Positions 46,490 through 58,649 of a DNA stretch of 64,000 bases are shown here, piece after piece. A model generated the notes under the pieces. It did not search any database and had not been told where the DNA came from. It saw nothing but the letters and a program-made list of their open reading frames with translations. Source of the stretch: Gloeopeniophorella convolvens (lineage: Eukaryota; Basidiomycota; Agaricomycetes; Russulales). The stretch covers positions 434,001 through 498,000 of the forward strand of contig WTXD01000018.1 in NCBI GenBank assembly GCA_022496205.1. The letters run 5' to 3'. A program made the translations under genes and the position numbers. How positions within the stretch are numbered: the stretch's first letter is position 1; each line of letters begins with the position of its first letter.

Positions 46490-46760
46490 GATGCGCTGCA
46501 AACTGGACTCCTCACCTCTTTCTGCTCGGTCGCGCCTAGAGTCCTGACGCGACAGTTCTTGGCGGCTGTGGCAATTTTCAGCATATTTGAGCAAAATATA
46601 GCAATCGTATACACTATTGTATGTATTCTCTAGTCTTCCCTCACCCTGTTATAGTGACGGCTCGAGGACAGACTCTTTGCTGAGCCATCTCGAGCTCCGC
46701 AGTCGGATGCGGCAACCGAGCGACCTTGACATAACACTTGGCAAACAAGTGCGATAGCGC
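46490..46760 (+). pseudogene. DUF6534 C-terminal fragment (type 0), fragment 1
   Basis: Resembles the last exons of copy 0: QTGLLTSFCSVA, LTRQFL, IFSIF..NIAIVYTI and the tail PSDLD.TLGKQ. The upstream part of the gene is missing and a small deletion removes the start of the final exon. The same fragment recurs near 50.5, 56.1 and 61.6 kb. Confidence 0.6.
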
Positions 46761-47339
46761 ACCTCACCGCAAACGTGTTGATCCTAGATCGAGTTAGAGC
46801 ACCATCGGCCTCATTCCATTCATACAGCAGATCAGGCAGCTGCCGTGTAGTCTCCATAGGATGAGCGTAGTAAGCGGTGGCAGATAGCACTCAGCGGAGG
46901 TCGGAGCCTGGGCCCGACCGCATGCTGAATGAGTCTTTGCTAGTGGCAACAGAGCCATATGCTGCACACAACGTTCCGCGACGCTCAGGTTGCGGAGAGA
47001 CCGCCGAAGCAGCCTGTACCCCGGGCGACCGGTAACGTGCAGTGCGAGTCTCGGGGCGGTCTAGATTCCAGAGCTCGATTGCTGTAAATTCATAAAAGGG
47101 CACGCCGCATTAATATTCGTCCTACTACATTCGGTCGATGATGCCTACCAGGCGAAGTTATCTTGGAAATATATCCCTCTCTGGCATACGGGCCGCTAGA
47201 GACGCATGATGTCCACATCGTTGCGCTTGGATGCGCGCTGGTGCGGTGTTTTTTTTAAAATTTAAGGTGCCAACTCTGTGCTGACGACCCCAGCTGCCAC
47301 TGTTTCCCTGTTACCTCATTGTTGCGTGAGTCGCGCTCC

Positions 47340-48887
47340 ATGCCAACCTCCGGCTCCGGCCCGCAGCAGAATGATGTCCCGGTGAAGCTCGGTATGCTTT
47401 TGTTGATTGAGCCCTCTGTCCAATCTTACGATTACCCCCGCTGTACAGGAACACTGCTGATCGCTGTCATCTGTGAGTTCCAACATCCACCATTCACGAG
47501 TTGATGAGGCTAAACAGCCATCATTCCGTCACCTCGCGCAGTGAACTTCGCCCTCTACGGATACGTTCTGCACCAGTTCCTCTGCTATCTCGAGTACCGT
47601 GCGTCCATAAGCCCATACTGTCTGACCCTTAGTTCTGAAGCTGGTTTGCCAAACAGGATACAAAGATTCATCTAGACTAAGGTGCTGTTCCACCAACTAG
47701 TCTCCGCTGCCGTCTGGCATCCCGCTGATCCATCCGCCAGAGCTGCCTTACTGGCGCTCTTCCTCCTTCACACGTATCATTTATCGACGTTTGTCACCGA
47801 TTTCATTCCCATGTAACGTCTAGGAGTTGAATCTACCTGTTTCCCAGGTTCTCTTATCTTGTTTGGAATAACTGGTGAGCACGCAGCATGGTCAGCTCGT
47901 ACCTGCTTCACGGATGCGTTGGCAGCATCATCCAATATTCGACATTCAAGACGCCAATGAGTAAGGAGGGTCTTCTTCTGCCCGTTTCCACACTCAGCAG
48001 TCCTTTGCATCCAAGTCTTCCTGTGGCCGTTCTCGTCCTCGCCAATCGTGACAGCTGTGATTACATCTATCACGAGCGTCTACATGATAAACCGGTGAGC
48101 AGGGATACGGCTCACTGTGCTCGACACACCATCCTGCAGCAGGCTGACTCCGCCCGCGGAAGTCTGTACCGTCTGACAGGGAGTAAGGCTCAGATGATCT
48201 GCACAGCTGTCCCAGCATTCATCTCGCCGGCGAGCGGGATCGTCGTCTACATCCTGAGCTCGACAGTAACGGTGTATGCGTCCATCGTGTTTGGCATTTG
48301 ATGACGCATCCTCACCGACGCCGTTTGACCCCGCACCAGGAAGCCTTGGGGGCAGTATGGGAAGAGATTATTCACTGTCCTGCTCGCGGTCGGGTACATC
48401 TCACAAGTGCTGGGCGCCGTCCTTATCAACGGTAGGCACAACGTTTTTGCCGCCAGTTGCGAACCGCATCATTGAATGGGCTACTCCACCGGGCGGACAG
48501 GCCTCCTGATGCGCGCGCTCCACAAGTCGCGCAGCGGGTTCCTCAGGTCGGACACCGTGATCAGCTACCTGATTCGGCAGGCGATACAGACCGGGCTCTT
48601 CGCGTCCATCTTCAGCATAGCGTTCCTCGTGACCTGGCGGTGGTTCCGGACGACGGGCATCTTCAGCATATTCGCGATAAACCTCGGCCTGCTAGACACC
48701 ATGGTATGCGCTGGCCGCTGCTTTCGATTGTCGGTGCGGTGCTCATCGCAGCCAGGCCATCATGGAATCCCTGCTCAGCAGAGAGATGCTTCGCGAGCGG
48801 ATTGAACATCCGGATGATATTGATATGACGCTTGCCAAGCAGGTGCATCCGGCCATCGTCGGCAGACCATCGACGGGACCACACTGA
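47340..48887 (+). CDS. DUF6534 multi-pass membrane protein, array copy 1
   Basis: Starts MPTSGSGPQQNDVPVKLG, then short exons TLLIAVI and NFALYGYVLHQFLCYLEY. A K-D-S-S-R-L block joins across an intron to ALLALFLLHTYHLSTF. Then SLYRLTGSKAQMICTAVPAF, VLLAVGYISQVLGAVLIN, GLLMRALHKSRSGFLRSD and FSIFAINLGLLDTM follow. The cytoplasmic tail ESLLSREMLRERIEH ends at TGA 48885-48887. About seven helices are expected. All main exons are open, but one junction in the middle (about 47,810-48,070) could not be resolved in frame, so exact coding integrity is unproven. Function of DUF6534 proteins is unknown to me. Confidence 0.6.
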
Positions 48888-49045
48888 TAGGGAACAGTTG
48901 CGAGCTATGATCACGCAGTGAGGGCCCGCGCCTGGAGGTCGGATGCCACAGGGCGTAGGCCGTCGAGTAAGACCGAGTTGAGCATGGCGTGTATCGATGG
49001 GCAGGAATGAGATGGAGAAAGGAGCAGTGTATGTACTACATTGTT

Positions 49046-49402
49046 TCAGATATACGGCAGGCTGAGTGCTGCAGTGTGGCATTGTTTGGAACAGCAGGGC
49101 TCCGAGGCTCTGCGTACGTACCTTAGTTCCTGAACCCTCCCAGCGAGAACTCTACCAGACTCGACCGTGAGCAACAACACACTACCATCAGGCTCGAGCC
49201 GGAGCATCTTCGGCACGAAGCCCTTGTACAGTGCCGCTGGGCGGCCCTCTTCGCGGAAAGTGGCTGTGATGCTGCGCACGCTGCATGTGAGCGCGGAGAC
49301 GGAGCGGCGGAGCGCCGACCTGGGGTATGTCCAGTTGTACTTCAGCACGACGCCCGGGATCTTCTCCGCGCCTTGAGTACGGGGCTTTACAGTTAGAAGC
49401 AA
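49046..49402 (-). pseudogene. ODC1: ODC1-like carrier relic, copy B (C-terminal part only)
   Basis: One minus-strand frame holds VKPRTQGAEKIPGVVLKYNW, then TATFREEG and AALYKGFVPKMLRLEPDGSV. These align with the last repeat of the mitochondrial 2-oxodicarboxylate carrier. The expected LAPGGG reads LEPDGS. The N-terminal two thirds are absent here, unlike in the next two array units. Confidence 0.7.
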
Positions 49403-50505
49403 AACGTTACATAGGCCCCGCGTCGACGAACATAGTAACAGGCGGTCCGGGCGGAGATCCTGAATAAGTCTGGATAAGTGAACTTTGGGTAATGTTATAC
49501 GTACTTATTGGTAGTTGTCCCCGACTTGTCCAAAGGTTATCGATTAATCCCCCGTTATTGACCACGCACGGCGCACACCGGCCACCCGCCTCGCGCCAGC
49601 ATCAGCATCAACACCACAGGGCCCCGCCCGCGGCGCTCCTCTTTCGAAACCAGAGCCATGGCGACCGCACGATGGTAATCAGTAGCTATATGAAATTGGG
49701 GCCGTTGAGTGTAGTAGTATTGTGGATCAACTTGGCACGGTGTCTTAGCCAGGTCCCAGCCCTCAATATCAATGCTCATGCGCACAACTTGGTACACAAG
49801 CCATATTTTATTCAGTGATATAAATAAGACAGGCGTTCTAGACATGACAAAAAACAGAAGTCACTATCGAGTGGGGAGGGTACTGGCAATGTGCCAACAG
49901 ATGTCGCACCTGTGCCTTCTGCGGGGACTGCAAAGCCGCAGAGTAGGGGTCACGGGGGAGCCGTCGTCACGGGCAAGCGGTGCGGCTGGCATCGGTAGCC
50001 GCACAGTGCATGTGTAGGTGTACAACCGGGTGTGGGCGCGGGCGGGTCGCGCGGACGCCAGTCGCGGGGCAGGTGCGCGGTTGCGGTTGCAGCGCCACGT
50101 GGCAGTGTGCTACGATTCTGGTACAGCGGGAGGTAGGAGGCGCGGTTGATCGTGGCGTGGCGTGGCAGCGTGGGGACGCAGTGGTGAGGTATGGCCGGTG
50201 CGGCTCGCGAGAAGCGGTAGCAAGCGCATGGGGGTCGGGTCAGCAGGGGGTCAGAAGGGGGGCGGCAGTACAAAAGGCGTTCCGTAGTGCCACGGAAAAA
50301 AAAACAGGTCGGAACCCCCACTGCAGGAGCGGGAGCAGCGGGTGGTGGTGGTGGGGGACAGGGGCTAGTGAGCGCTTGAGCGCTTGATCAAGCAGTTACC
50401 AAATTAGAATGAGCTAGGACTGTCGGAGTCTGTCGGAGTCGTCCCTCGGAGTTCGACCCGCCACGGTGGCGGCATGCTGTGACTCGGCGACCTTGCCACG
50501 ACCCA
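49403..50505. repeat. Array spacer with GC-rich block 2 (short form)
   Basis: From about 49,810 to 50,390 this repeats sequence found near 55.5 and 61.1 kb, including CACCTGTGCCTTCTGC and GCAGCGCCACGTGGC. The larger GC block seen in units 2 and 3 is missing, which accounts for part of the shorter 4.0 kb unit. No gene was recognised. Confidence 0.55.
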
Positions 50506-50790
50506 GCAGCGGGACTCTTCACCTCTGTTCTGCTCGGTCGTGTCTATCCTGACGCGACATTTCTTGCCGGCTACGGCAGTTTTCAACATACCTGTGCTAA
50601 ATGTAGCAACCGTATACACCATTGTATGTAATCTCTAGTCTTCCCTTGCGCCCTGTCACGATGACGGCTCGAGGACATCCGACAGACTCTGTTGGAAACC
50701 TTACTGAGCCGTCAACGTCTCGAGCTTCGCAATCGAATGCGGCAACCGAGCGACCTTGACATGACACTTAGCAAACAAGTCCATCCTAGA
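50506..50790 (+). pseudogene. DUF6534 C-terminal fragment (type 0), fragment 2
   Basis: Same pieces as the fragment at 46.5 kb: a helix remnant (TRHFLPATAVFNI), then the tail RQTLLETLLSR with a small insertion, and DLDMTL. It is isolated from any N-terminal exons and interrupted. Confidence 0.6.
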
Positions 50791-51351
50791 TCAGGTTAGA
50801 GCGCCGCCAGCTCGCACATCATTTACAGAGCAGATCAGGACGCTGCCGGGGAGTCCCCTGACTTTGCGCCATGAGCATGTATGTACCGGATGAGCATCAC
50901 AGTCAGTAGCGCGGATAGCACTCACCAGAGGTCGGAGCCTGGGGCGCTGACTGCATGCCGGGTTCCTCGCTAGTGGCAACAGAGCCATGTGCTCCGCGCA
51001 ATATTCCGCGACGCCGCCGCCGGACTCAGACCGCTGAAGCAGCTCGTACCTCCGGCGACCGGTAACGCGTAACGCCATGGGGAGGGGCTGGCTAGACGCC
51101 AGAACTTGATTCGCTTGCATTACTGTGCAGGGCATGCCCCATTCGAACCACATTCAATTGGTGACGCCCGCCGAGCAAAGTCTATGTTTGAAATATATCC
51201 CTCTCTGGCATAGTACGGCATGATGTCCAAACAGCTGCGCTTGGGATGTGTACTGGTGCACGGTTTCACATTTAAGATGCCAGCGTAACGAACTGCCCTC
51301 CCAAACTGCCACTGTTTCCCTGTTACCCCGTTGTTGCGTGAGTCGCGCTCC

Positions 51352-52903
51352 ATGCCAACCTCCGACTCAGACTCGCAGCAGAATGATGTCGCGGTGAAGC
51401 TCGGTATGGTTGTGTTGGTTGAGCCCTCTGTCTAAGTTTACAATTACCCCTGCTGTACAGGAACACTGCTGATCGCCGTCATCTGTGAGTCCCAACATCT
51501 ACCATTCACGAGTTGGTGAGGCTAAACAGCCATCATTGTCTCCTCGCGCAGTGAACTTCGCCCTCTACGGATATGTCCTGCACCAGTTCCTCAGCTATCT
51601 CGAGTATCGTGCGTACATCAAGACTATACTATTGGCCCTCTTGTTCTGACGCTCGCTTGAACAGGATACAAGGATTCGTCTAGACTGAGGTGCTGCTCCA
51701 ACCACTGGTCCCCGCTGTCATCTGGTATCCCACTAAGCCATCCGCCAGAGCTGTCCTACTGGCGCTCTTCCTCCTTCACACGTACCATTTGTCGACGTTT
51801 GTCACTAATTTGAATTCTCACGTAAACTATAGGAGTTGAATATGCTTATTTCCCAGGCTGTTCTATCTTGTGTGGAAATATTGGTGAGCACGCAGCGTGG
51901 TCAGCTGCCATACTCTGTCTCACGGAGGCTTTGGCAGCATCATACAATATTCGACATTCAAGTTGCCGCGGGGTGGGCGAGGCCTTTTCCTGTCTGCTTC
52001 CGCACTCAGCGGTGCTTTGCATTCAAGTCTTCCTCTGGCCGTTCTCGTCCTCGCCAATCGTGACAGGTGTGATCACATCTTTCACGAACGTCTACATGAT
52101 AAACCGGTGAGCAGAGAGGCAGCTCGCTGGGCTCGACACGCCATCCTACGTCAGGCTTACTCCGCCCCCGGAAGTCTGTACCGTCTGACAGGGAGCAAGG
52201 TCCAGATGATCTGCGCGGCTGTCCCAGCATTCATCTCACCGGTGACTGGGACCTCCGTCAGCATCCTGAGCTGGACAACAACGACGTATGCGCCCATGTT
52301 GATTGGCATTCGATGACACGTCCTCACTGACGCCGTTCGGCCCCATCAGGCACCCATGGCGACAGCATGCCAGTGGGCTGAGCGTATTCAGTGTCCTGGT
52401 CGTGTTCGTTGCAATTTCACAAGTGCTGAGCGCCGTCCTCATCAACGGTAAGCACAATGTTCTTGCAGCCAGCTGCGAACCGCATCGTTGAATGGGCTGC
52501 TCCACCGGGCGGACAGGCCTCCTGATGCGCGCGCTCCACAAGTCGCGCAGCGGGTTCCTCAGGTCGGACACGGTAATCAGCTACCTGATCCGGCAGGCGA
52601 TACAGACTGGGCTCTTCGCATCCATCTTCAGCATTGCAAACCTCGTGACCTGGCGGTGTTTCCGGACCACGAACGTCTTCAGCATATTTAGTTTGAACCT
52701 CGGTCTGCTGGACACCATGGTATGTGCTGTCCGCTGCTTTCGCTAGTCGGTGCGGCCCTCACGGCGGCTAGGCCATCATGGAGTCCTTGCTCAGCAGAGA
52801 GATGCTTCGCGAGTGGATTGAGCGTCCGAATGACACTGATGTGACGCTTGCCAAGCAGGTGCATCCGGCCATCGTCGGCAGACCATCGACGGGACCGCAT
52901 TGA
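51352..52903 (+). CDS. DUF6534 multi-pass membrane protein, array copy 2
   Basis: Starts MPTSDSDSQQNDVAVKLG. It has the same exon order as copy 1: TLLIAVI, NFALYGYVLHQFLSYLEYR, YKDSSRLR spliced to AVLLALFLLHTYHLSTF, SLYRLTGSKVQMICAAVPAF, a helix ending SQVLSAVLING, GLLMRALHKSRSGFLRSD, FSIFSLNLGLLDTM, and a tail ESLLSREMLREWIERPND with stop TGA 52901-52903. The apparent frameshift after YKDSSRLR disappears when a 63-nt intron ending CCGCCAG is removed. One central junction is unresolved, as in copy 1. It is about 4.0 kb from copy 1. Confidence 0.6.
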
Positions 52904-53059
52904 TAGGAGACAGTCACGAGCTATGATCAACCAGCAGTGAGGGCAGCTGCCTGGAGGTCGAATGTCACAGGGTGAAGGCCGTCAAGTGAGACCGAGTTGC
53001 GCGTGGCGTGTATCGATGGACAGGAAGGAGGCGGAGGAAGGAGCGATACACTACATTGT

Positions 53060-54480
53060 CTCAGATATACGGCGGGCTGAGTGCTGCAGCGCGGCGTTGT
53101 TAGGAACAGTAGGGCTCCAAGGCACCGCGGACACACCTTTCCTGAATACGCCCGGCGTGACTCACTCGACCACGAGTAACAATACACCGCCGCCAGGCGC
53201 GAGCTAGAGCACCTTCGGATGAAGCCTTCGTACAATGCCGCTGGGCCTTCTTCGCGGGAGATGGTGGTGATGCTGCGCGCGCTGGGTGTGAGCGCGGAGA
53301 GGAGCCGGCGAGGCACCGAGGGGGGCGCACCCGGGATAGATCCAGTTGTACATCGGCACGATGTCCGGGACCTTCTCCATGCCCTGAATACGAGACTTTA
53401 CGGCCTGCACAATACGTATGAGCGCTTGAGCGTCAGGCACCGCCCAGCATTTGCGCGTCGCAATGTGTAAGTAAGCGGCCTACATCGAATCTGCGGGCGG
53501 CGGCGGGTGGAGCGCGTAAGTCAGTACAATCACGTGACCGCGACCCGATTGAAATCAGCGACGAGTCACCCGGGAGTAAGTATTAACTGCGACCGTCCTG
53601 ACGACACCTCCGACAGATCCAGAGATGAAATTATTCAGAGGCTCTTTCTGTGTGTGGCATCTGGGGGTGGGCTCAGCTCGCTGTGTCCGTGCGCGCGCGG
53701 AGCGCTACGACGGACCTTGGCCTTTGGGAGCACGTGGCACTTGGCACGCACGGCAGCCTGCTTGACCTGGAAGATCGTGCCAAAGTAGCGCCGTTCCACC
53801 ATAGGTGCCTACACGGTGCCGGGCGGCGTTAGCATGCGCCACATCGCGCCACAGTCCGTAGTGCCACGCACCGCCAGAACGTGGCCTCCATTCCGGAATA
53901 CAGGCTTAAGACCCCATCCTTGCGCACGATCTGCCGCACGACGTCGAGCAGACCACCGCACGTCCCGCAGCCTGCCGGAAGAACCGGTTAGCGACTGGGG
54001 TGCGGGGAAGGGAACAAGAGTGGGCTTGCTTGATTTTGACGAGATCGAAGGGCACGACGACGAAGCTCTCCGTCGCGCCAGCGCTGCAGCCCGTCAGGAT
54101 GGAGCTTCTACGTCATCTCCGCCTCGCCGAAGAGCGTCTTGAATGTCTTGCCCCAGAAGTCGTTCGTACTGGCACCGGGTGGGGCAACAATAAGCATCAT
54201 GCATTCTGTGGCACGCTTCGGTGCCTCGAGGAGCAGAGGGGCACCAGGCCTGTGCGCGACGGGTGCGTCAGCTACGCTCGGCGCGGCCAGGGAGCTCGCT
54301 ACCCACCGCGATACAGTCGCCCAAAGCTGCAGTAGGAACATGACGCGGCAGGATCGCCACGTGACACCCTCCCTCGCGGACGATAGAGCGGAACGAGCCA
54401 AGGAGGCCGACGGACGACTTCCCGCGTTCGAGCTGCATGCGGGTTTTGACCTGCAGAAGGAAGAGAGTGTGCACCACGGC
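53060..54480 (-). pseudogene. ODC1: ODC1-like carrier relic, copy C
   Basis: On the minus strand, N-terminal pieces lie at high coordinates: VKTRMQLERGKSSVGLLGSF, LLLEAPKRATE, NDFWGKTFKTLFGEAEMT and TESFVVVPFDLVK (about 54,460-54,010). C-terminal pieces lie at low coordinates: VKSRIQGMEKVPDIVPMYNW, ALYEGF and APGG (about 53,400-53,160). The order matches a complete ODC1-type carrier, but frames are interrupted and several helices are missing. Antisense to the DUF6534 genes. Confidence 0.7.
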
Positions 54481-54639
54481 GTCTGAGCGCGCTGACGTAG
54501 CGCCAAGATCGGCACCAAGGAAAGGTATTGACAACATCTGCAGCGCGCACACGACCACGTGTCGGTGAGCAGCACAGCGGCAATCAGGAAGGCACTGGGT
54601 ACCAAGAGAATAGAATGTGAGGATCTCGGAGACCCGGCG

Positions 54640-55920
54640 ATAGCGCACGGGCGCGCACACCCTATGGCATGCCGCATGACCCGCCACAGGCCAGTGGCTG
54701 CGACACGGTCCGACGTGCACGTGGCGGTGCGCGGTGCATCCCGTAAGACAGCAGCCACTCACCCCGTGATATGCGGTCGACGGCCCCAAGACGCGACAGC
54801 GACATGATAAGGCCACCAACGGCGTCTCGTGGGGCGCGCGGCCGTCAGTGCTGCGTTACAGGACACGCGGTTGCCGTCCTGCAGGGCGTGCAGCGCGCAG
54901 CCCCCGGCGGTGCAATCTGCGGCACGTCGTATGGCGCGCGGCGGCGACACGGTCCCTTCGACGTGCACGCAATGGTGACCCACCGTGCACCCTGCAGGAC
55001 GTCGCCGGCGTGCGCCGCAACGCAGTGTTGCACGCGGGGTGCCGGCGAGGTCCTGCAGGTCGCAGAGCCCGCAGACGGCGACTTACAACATGCTCCGCAA
55101 CCCGCTGCCGCCAACAGCGTGCCCTGCGAGGTGCCACTGATGAAGGTACTCCGTAGCAAGAAAAGGCGCTGGAGGTGCGCACGCATGGGTATACATGCGT
55201 TCGTATGCACGCAGGGCACCGCCGCACGCGTGCCGTACTGGAGAACATCGACCTCGCCGGGCGGGCGGCGTAGGGCCAGGGGGTGTGCGGCCTGCTACAG
55301 ATGCGAGCACAACTCAAGCACGGGAACCCAGCCCACAACCGCGTATCACGGGCATGCTGCTCACCAGGGTGTTAATGGCACATTGCTCGCTATGCATGCT
55401 TACTGCCCATGTTCCCTTATTATCACAGAGAGGACTCGGGCATGCTGCAGTAAGCCACGACACCCACAGTAGCCACAGGTGGTACACTACTGGCAGTGTG
55501 CCAGCAGGTGTTGCACCTGTGCCTTCTGCAGGGACCGCAGAGCCACAGGGTAGGGGCCACGGGGGTACCGTCGTCACGGGCAAGTCGTACGGCCGTGCGG
55601 ACGCACAGCCGAGTGTAGGCGCGGGTGGGAAGCGCGTACGCCAGTCGCGGGGCAGGTGCGCGGTCGCGGGCACGGTCGCGGTTGCAGCGCCACGTGGCCG
55701 TGTGCTACCCGTCTCACACAGCGGGCGGTAGGAGGCGCGGTGGATCGTGGCGTGGCGTGGCGGCGTGGCGGCGCAGTAGTGAGGTAAGGCTGGTGCTGGA
55801 GGGCGCATGCAGGGCCATGGGGAAAAAAATGTCAAAGCCCCCACTCCTGCAGCGGAAGCAGCGGGTGGTGGGAGACGAGTGCGGACTCCCCGGAGTGGGG
55901 AGGAACGAAAGAGTGAGCAG
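54640..55920. repeat. GC-rich, internally repetitive block 3
   Basis: About 1.3 kb, with modules CCTGCAGGACGTCGCC and GCTGCCGCCAACAGCGT around 54,880-55,130, the latter inverted relative to block 1. A second part (55,400-55,900) is nearly shared with 49.9-50.4 and 61.0-61.5 kb. No gene was recognised. Confidence 0.6.
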
Positions 55921-56049
55921 CTACTAAGTTAGAATGGGTCGGGTTGCAGTCACGGACTGTCGGGGACTGGCGGAGTTCGACGGGCCGCTGTTGTGGCGGT
56001 ATGCTGGGACCCAGCAGCGAAAAATATTCTGCGATAACTTGAACCACAA

Positions 56050-56330
56050 ACTGAACCCCTCACCTCTTTCTGCTCGATCGGTCGAGTCAGGATAAACGCA
56101 GAAATTCTTGCCAGTTATGGCAGTTTTCAGCATACTTGGGCCAAATATAACAACCGTACACACCATTGCATGTAATCTCTAGCCTTTGTCTAGCCTCTCC
56201 TTACACTCTGTCACGATACCGGCTCCAGGACAGACTCTGTTGGAAACCCTGATGAGGCATCTCGAACTTTTAGATCAGATGCAGCAACCGAAAGACCTTG
56301 ACATAACACTTGGCAAACAGGTGCGACAGC
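56050..56330 (+). pseudogene. DUF6534 C-terminal fragment (type 0), fragment 3
   Basis: Carries FSILGPNITTVHTI, then TLLETLMRHLELLDQMQQP and DLDITLGKQVRQ. It lacks the preceding exons and resembles the tail of copy 0. Confidence 0.6.
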
Positions 56331-56944
56331 TGTCCAGCACATGCATGCACACCTCACCGCGAGCGTGTTCATCCTAGATCAAGTTAGAGCGCCATCAGCT
56401 TGCATTTCATTTATGGAGTAAGACAGGCCGCTGCCGTGGAGTCTCCTGACTTACCCCATAGATTACAGGACCAGCGTGGTAAGTAGTGGCGGATAGTCCT
56501 CAGCGGAGGTCGGAGCCTGAGTCCGACCGCATGCTGAATGAGTCTTGTAGCAACACCGGCAGAGCCATGTGCTGTGCACAACGTTCCACGACACTCAGGT
56601 TACCGAAAGACTGCCGAAGCAGCTTGTACCCCGGACGACTGGCAACATGTAATGTGAGTCTCGAGAAGGGCTGATCTAGATCCCAGAGCTTGATTACTGT
56701 AAAGGACACGCCCCATTAATATTCGTCACATCCAATCTATGACCCTCACCAGGCAGAGTTTATCTTGGAAATATAACCCTCTCTGGAATACAGGCCGCTG
56801 GGGACGTATGATGTGCAAACCGTTGCACTTGGGATGATATGCGCCGGTGCGCCGTTTTACATTTAAAATGCCAACTTGGTGAGGACTGGCCTCCCCAGCC
56901 TCCACTGTTTCCCTGTTGTCTCGCTTTTGCGTGAACTGCGCTCC

Positions 56945-58492
56945 ATGTCAACCTCCGACTCCGACTCACTGCAGAATGATGTCCCGGTGAAGCTCGGTAT
57001 GGCTTCGTTGGCTGATTCCCTCTGTCCAATCTTACAATTACCCCCGCTGTACAGGAGCGCTGCTGATCGCTGTCATCTGTGAGTTCCAACATCTAGCGTT
57101 CACGCATTGGTGAGGCTGAAGAGCCATCATTTCGTCACCTCGCGCAGTGAACTTCGCCCTCTACGGATATGTTCTGCACCAGTTCCTCAGCTATCTCGAG
57201 TATCGTGCGTCCATAAAGCCCACACTATCCGACACTTAGTTCTGACGCTCATTTAAACAGGATACAAGGATTCGTCTAGACTGAGGTGCCGCTCTAACCA
57301 CTGGTCCCCCGCCGCCTGGCATCCCGCTGATACATTCCCCAGAGCTCTCTTAACGGCTCTCTTCCTCCTTCACACGTATCATTTATCGACGTTTGTCGCC
57401 GATTTCAATTCACATATAACTTCAAGGAGTTGAATCTACCTGTTTTCTAGGCTCTTCTATCTTGTGTGGAAATATTGGTGAGCACGCAGCATGGTCGGCC
57501 GCCGTACTCTGTTTCACGGATAAGTCGGCAGCATTATCCAATTTTCGACGTTCAAGATGCCAAGGAGTGAGCAAGGCCTTCTTCTCCCTGTTTCCGCACT
57601 CAACAGTCCTTTGCATTCAAGTATTCCTGTGGCCATTCTCGTCCTCGCCAGTCGTGACAGCTGTGATCACATCTCTCACGAACATCTACATGATAAACCG
57701 GTGAGCGGGGATGCGACTCACTGTGCTCGACACACCATCCTGCAGCAGGCTGACTCCGCCTCCGGAAGTCTGTACCGTCTGACAGGAAGCAAGGCCCAGA
57801 TGATCTGCACAGCCATCCCAGCAGTCATCTCGCCGGTGACCGGAATCGTCGTTTGCATCCTGAACTGGACAACAACGGTGTATGCACCCATGTTGTTTGG
57901 CATTTGATGACGGGTTCTCACTGACGCCGTTCGACCCCACCAGGCACCCTTGGGGACAGCATGGGATGAAAACAATGAGTGTCCTGGTCGCAGTCTGGTA
58001 CATCTCACAAGTGGTGGGCGCCGTCCTCATCAATGGTAGGTACAACGTTTTGGTAGCCAGCTGCCAACCGCATTTATTGAACGGGCTGCTCCGCCCGCTG
58101 GACAGGCCTCCTGATGCGCGCGCTCCACAAGTCGCGCAGCGGGTTCCTGAGGTCGGACACCGTCATCAGCTATCTCATCCGCCAGGCGATACAGACCGGG
58201 CTCTTCGCGTCCATCTTCAGCATCGCGTACCTCGTGACCTGGCAGTGGTTCCGGGCCACGGACATCTTCAGCATATTCGCGATAAACCTCGGCCTGCTGG
58301 ACACCATGGTAGGCGCTATCCATTGCAATCGATCGTCGGTGCAGCGCTCACGGCGGCTAGGCCATCATGGAGTCCTTGCTCAGCAGAGAGATGCTCCGCG
58401 AGAGGATTGAGAATCCGAATGACATTGATGTGACGCTTGCCAAGCAGGTGCAACCGGACATCGTCGACAGACCATCAATGGGACCACACTGA
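56945..58492 (+). CDS. DUF6534 multi-pass membrane protein, array copy 3
   Basis: Starts MSTSDSDSLQNDVPVKLG and shares the exon order of copies 1, 2 and 4. The intron after YKDSSRLR carries an indel relative to the other copies, while the next exon (ALLTALFLLHTYHLSTF) stays open. This supports the intron call and suggests selection on the coding frame. Later blocks are SLYRLTGSKAQMICTAIPAV, MSVLVAVWYISQVVGAVLIN, GLLMRALHKSRSGFLRSD and FSIFAINLGLLDTM. The tail ends at TGA 58490-58492. It is about 5.6 kb from copy 2. One central junction is unresolved. Confidence 0.6.
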
Positions 58493-58649
58493 TACGAAAC
58501 ATTCATGAGCTATGATCAACCAGCGGCGAGGGCGGCCGCCTGGGGGTCGGATGTCACAGCGTGTAGGCCGTCAAGTGAATCCGAGTTGTGCATGGCGTGT
58601 ATCAATGGACAGGAAGGAGGTGGAGAGGGGAGCGATATATTACCTTGTC

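Noticed and set aside
57240..57420. Apparent frameshift in DUF6534 copies after YKDSSRLR
   Set aside because: Removing an intron with a canonical GT...CAG pair restores the frame in all copies, and copy 3 carries an indel confined to that intron.
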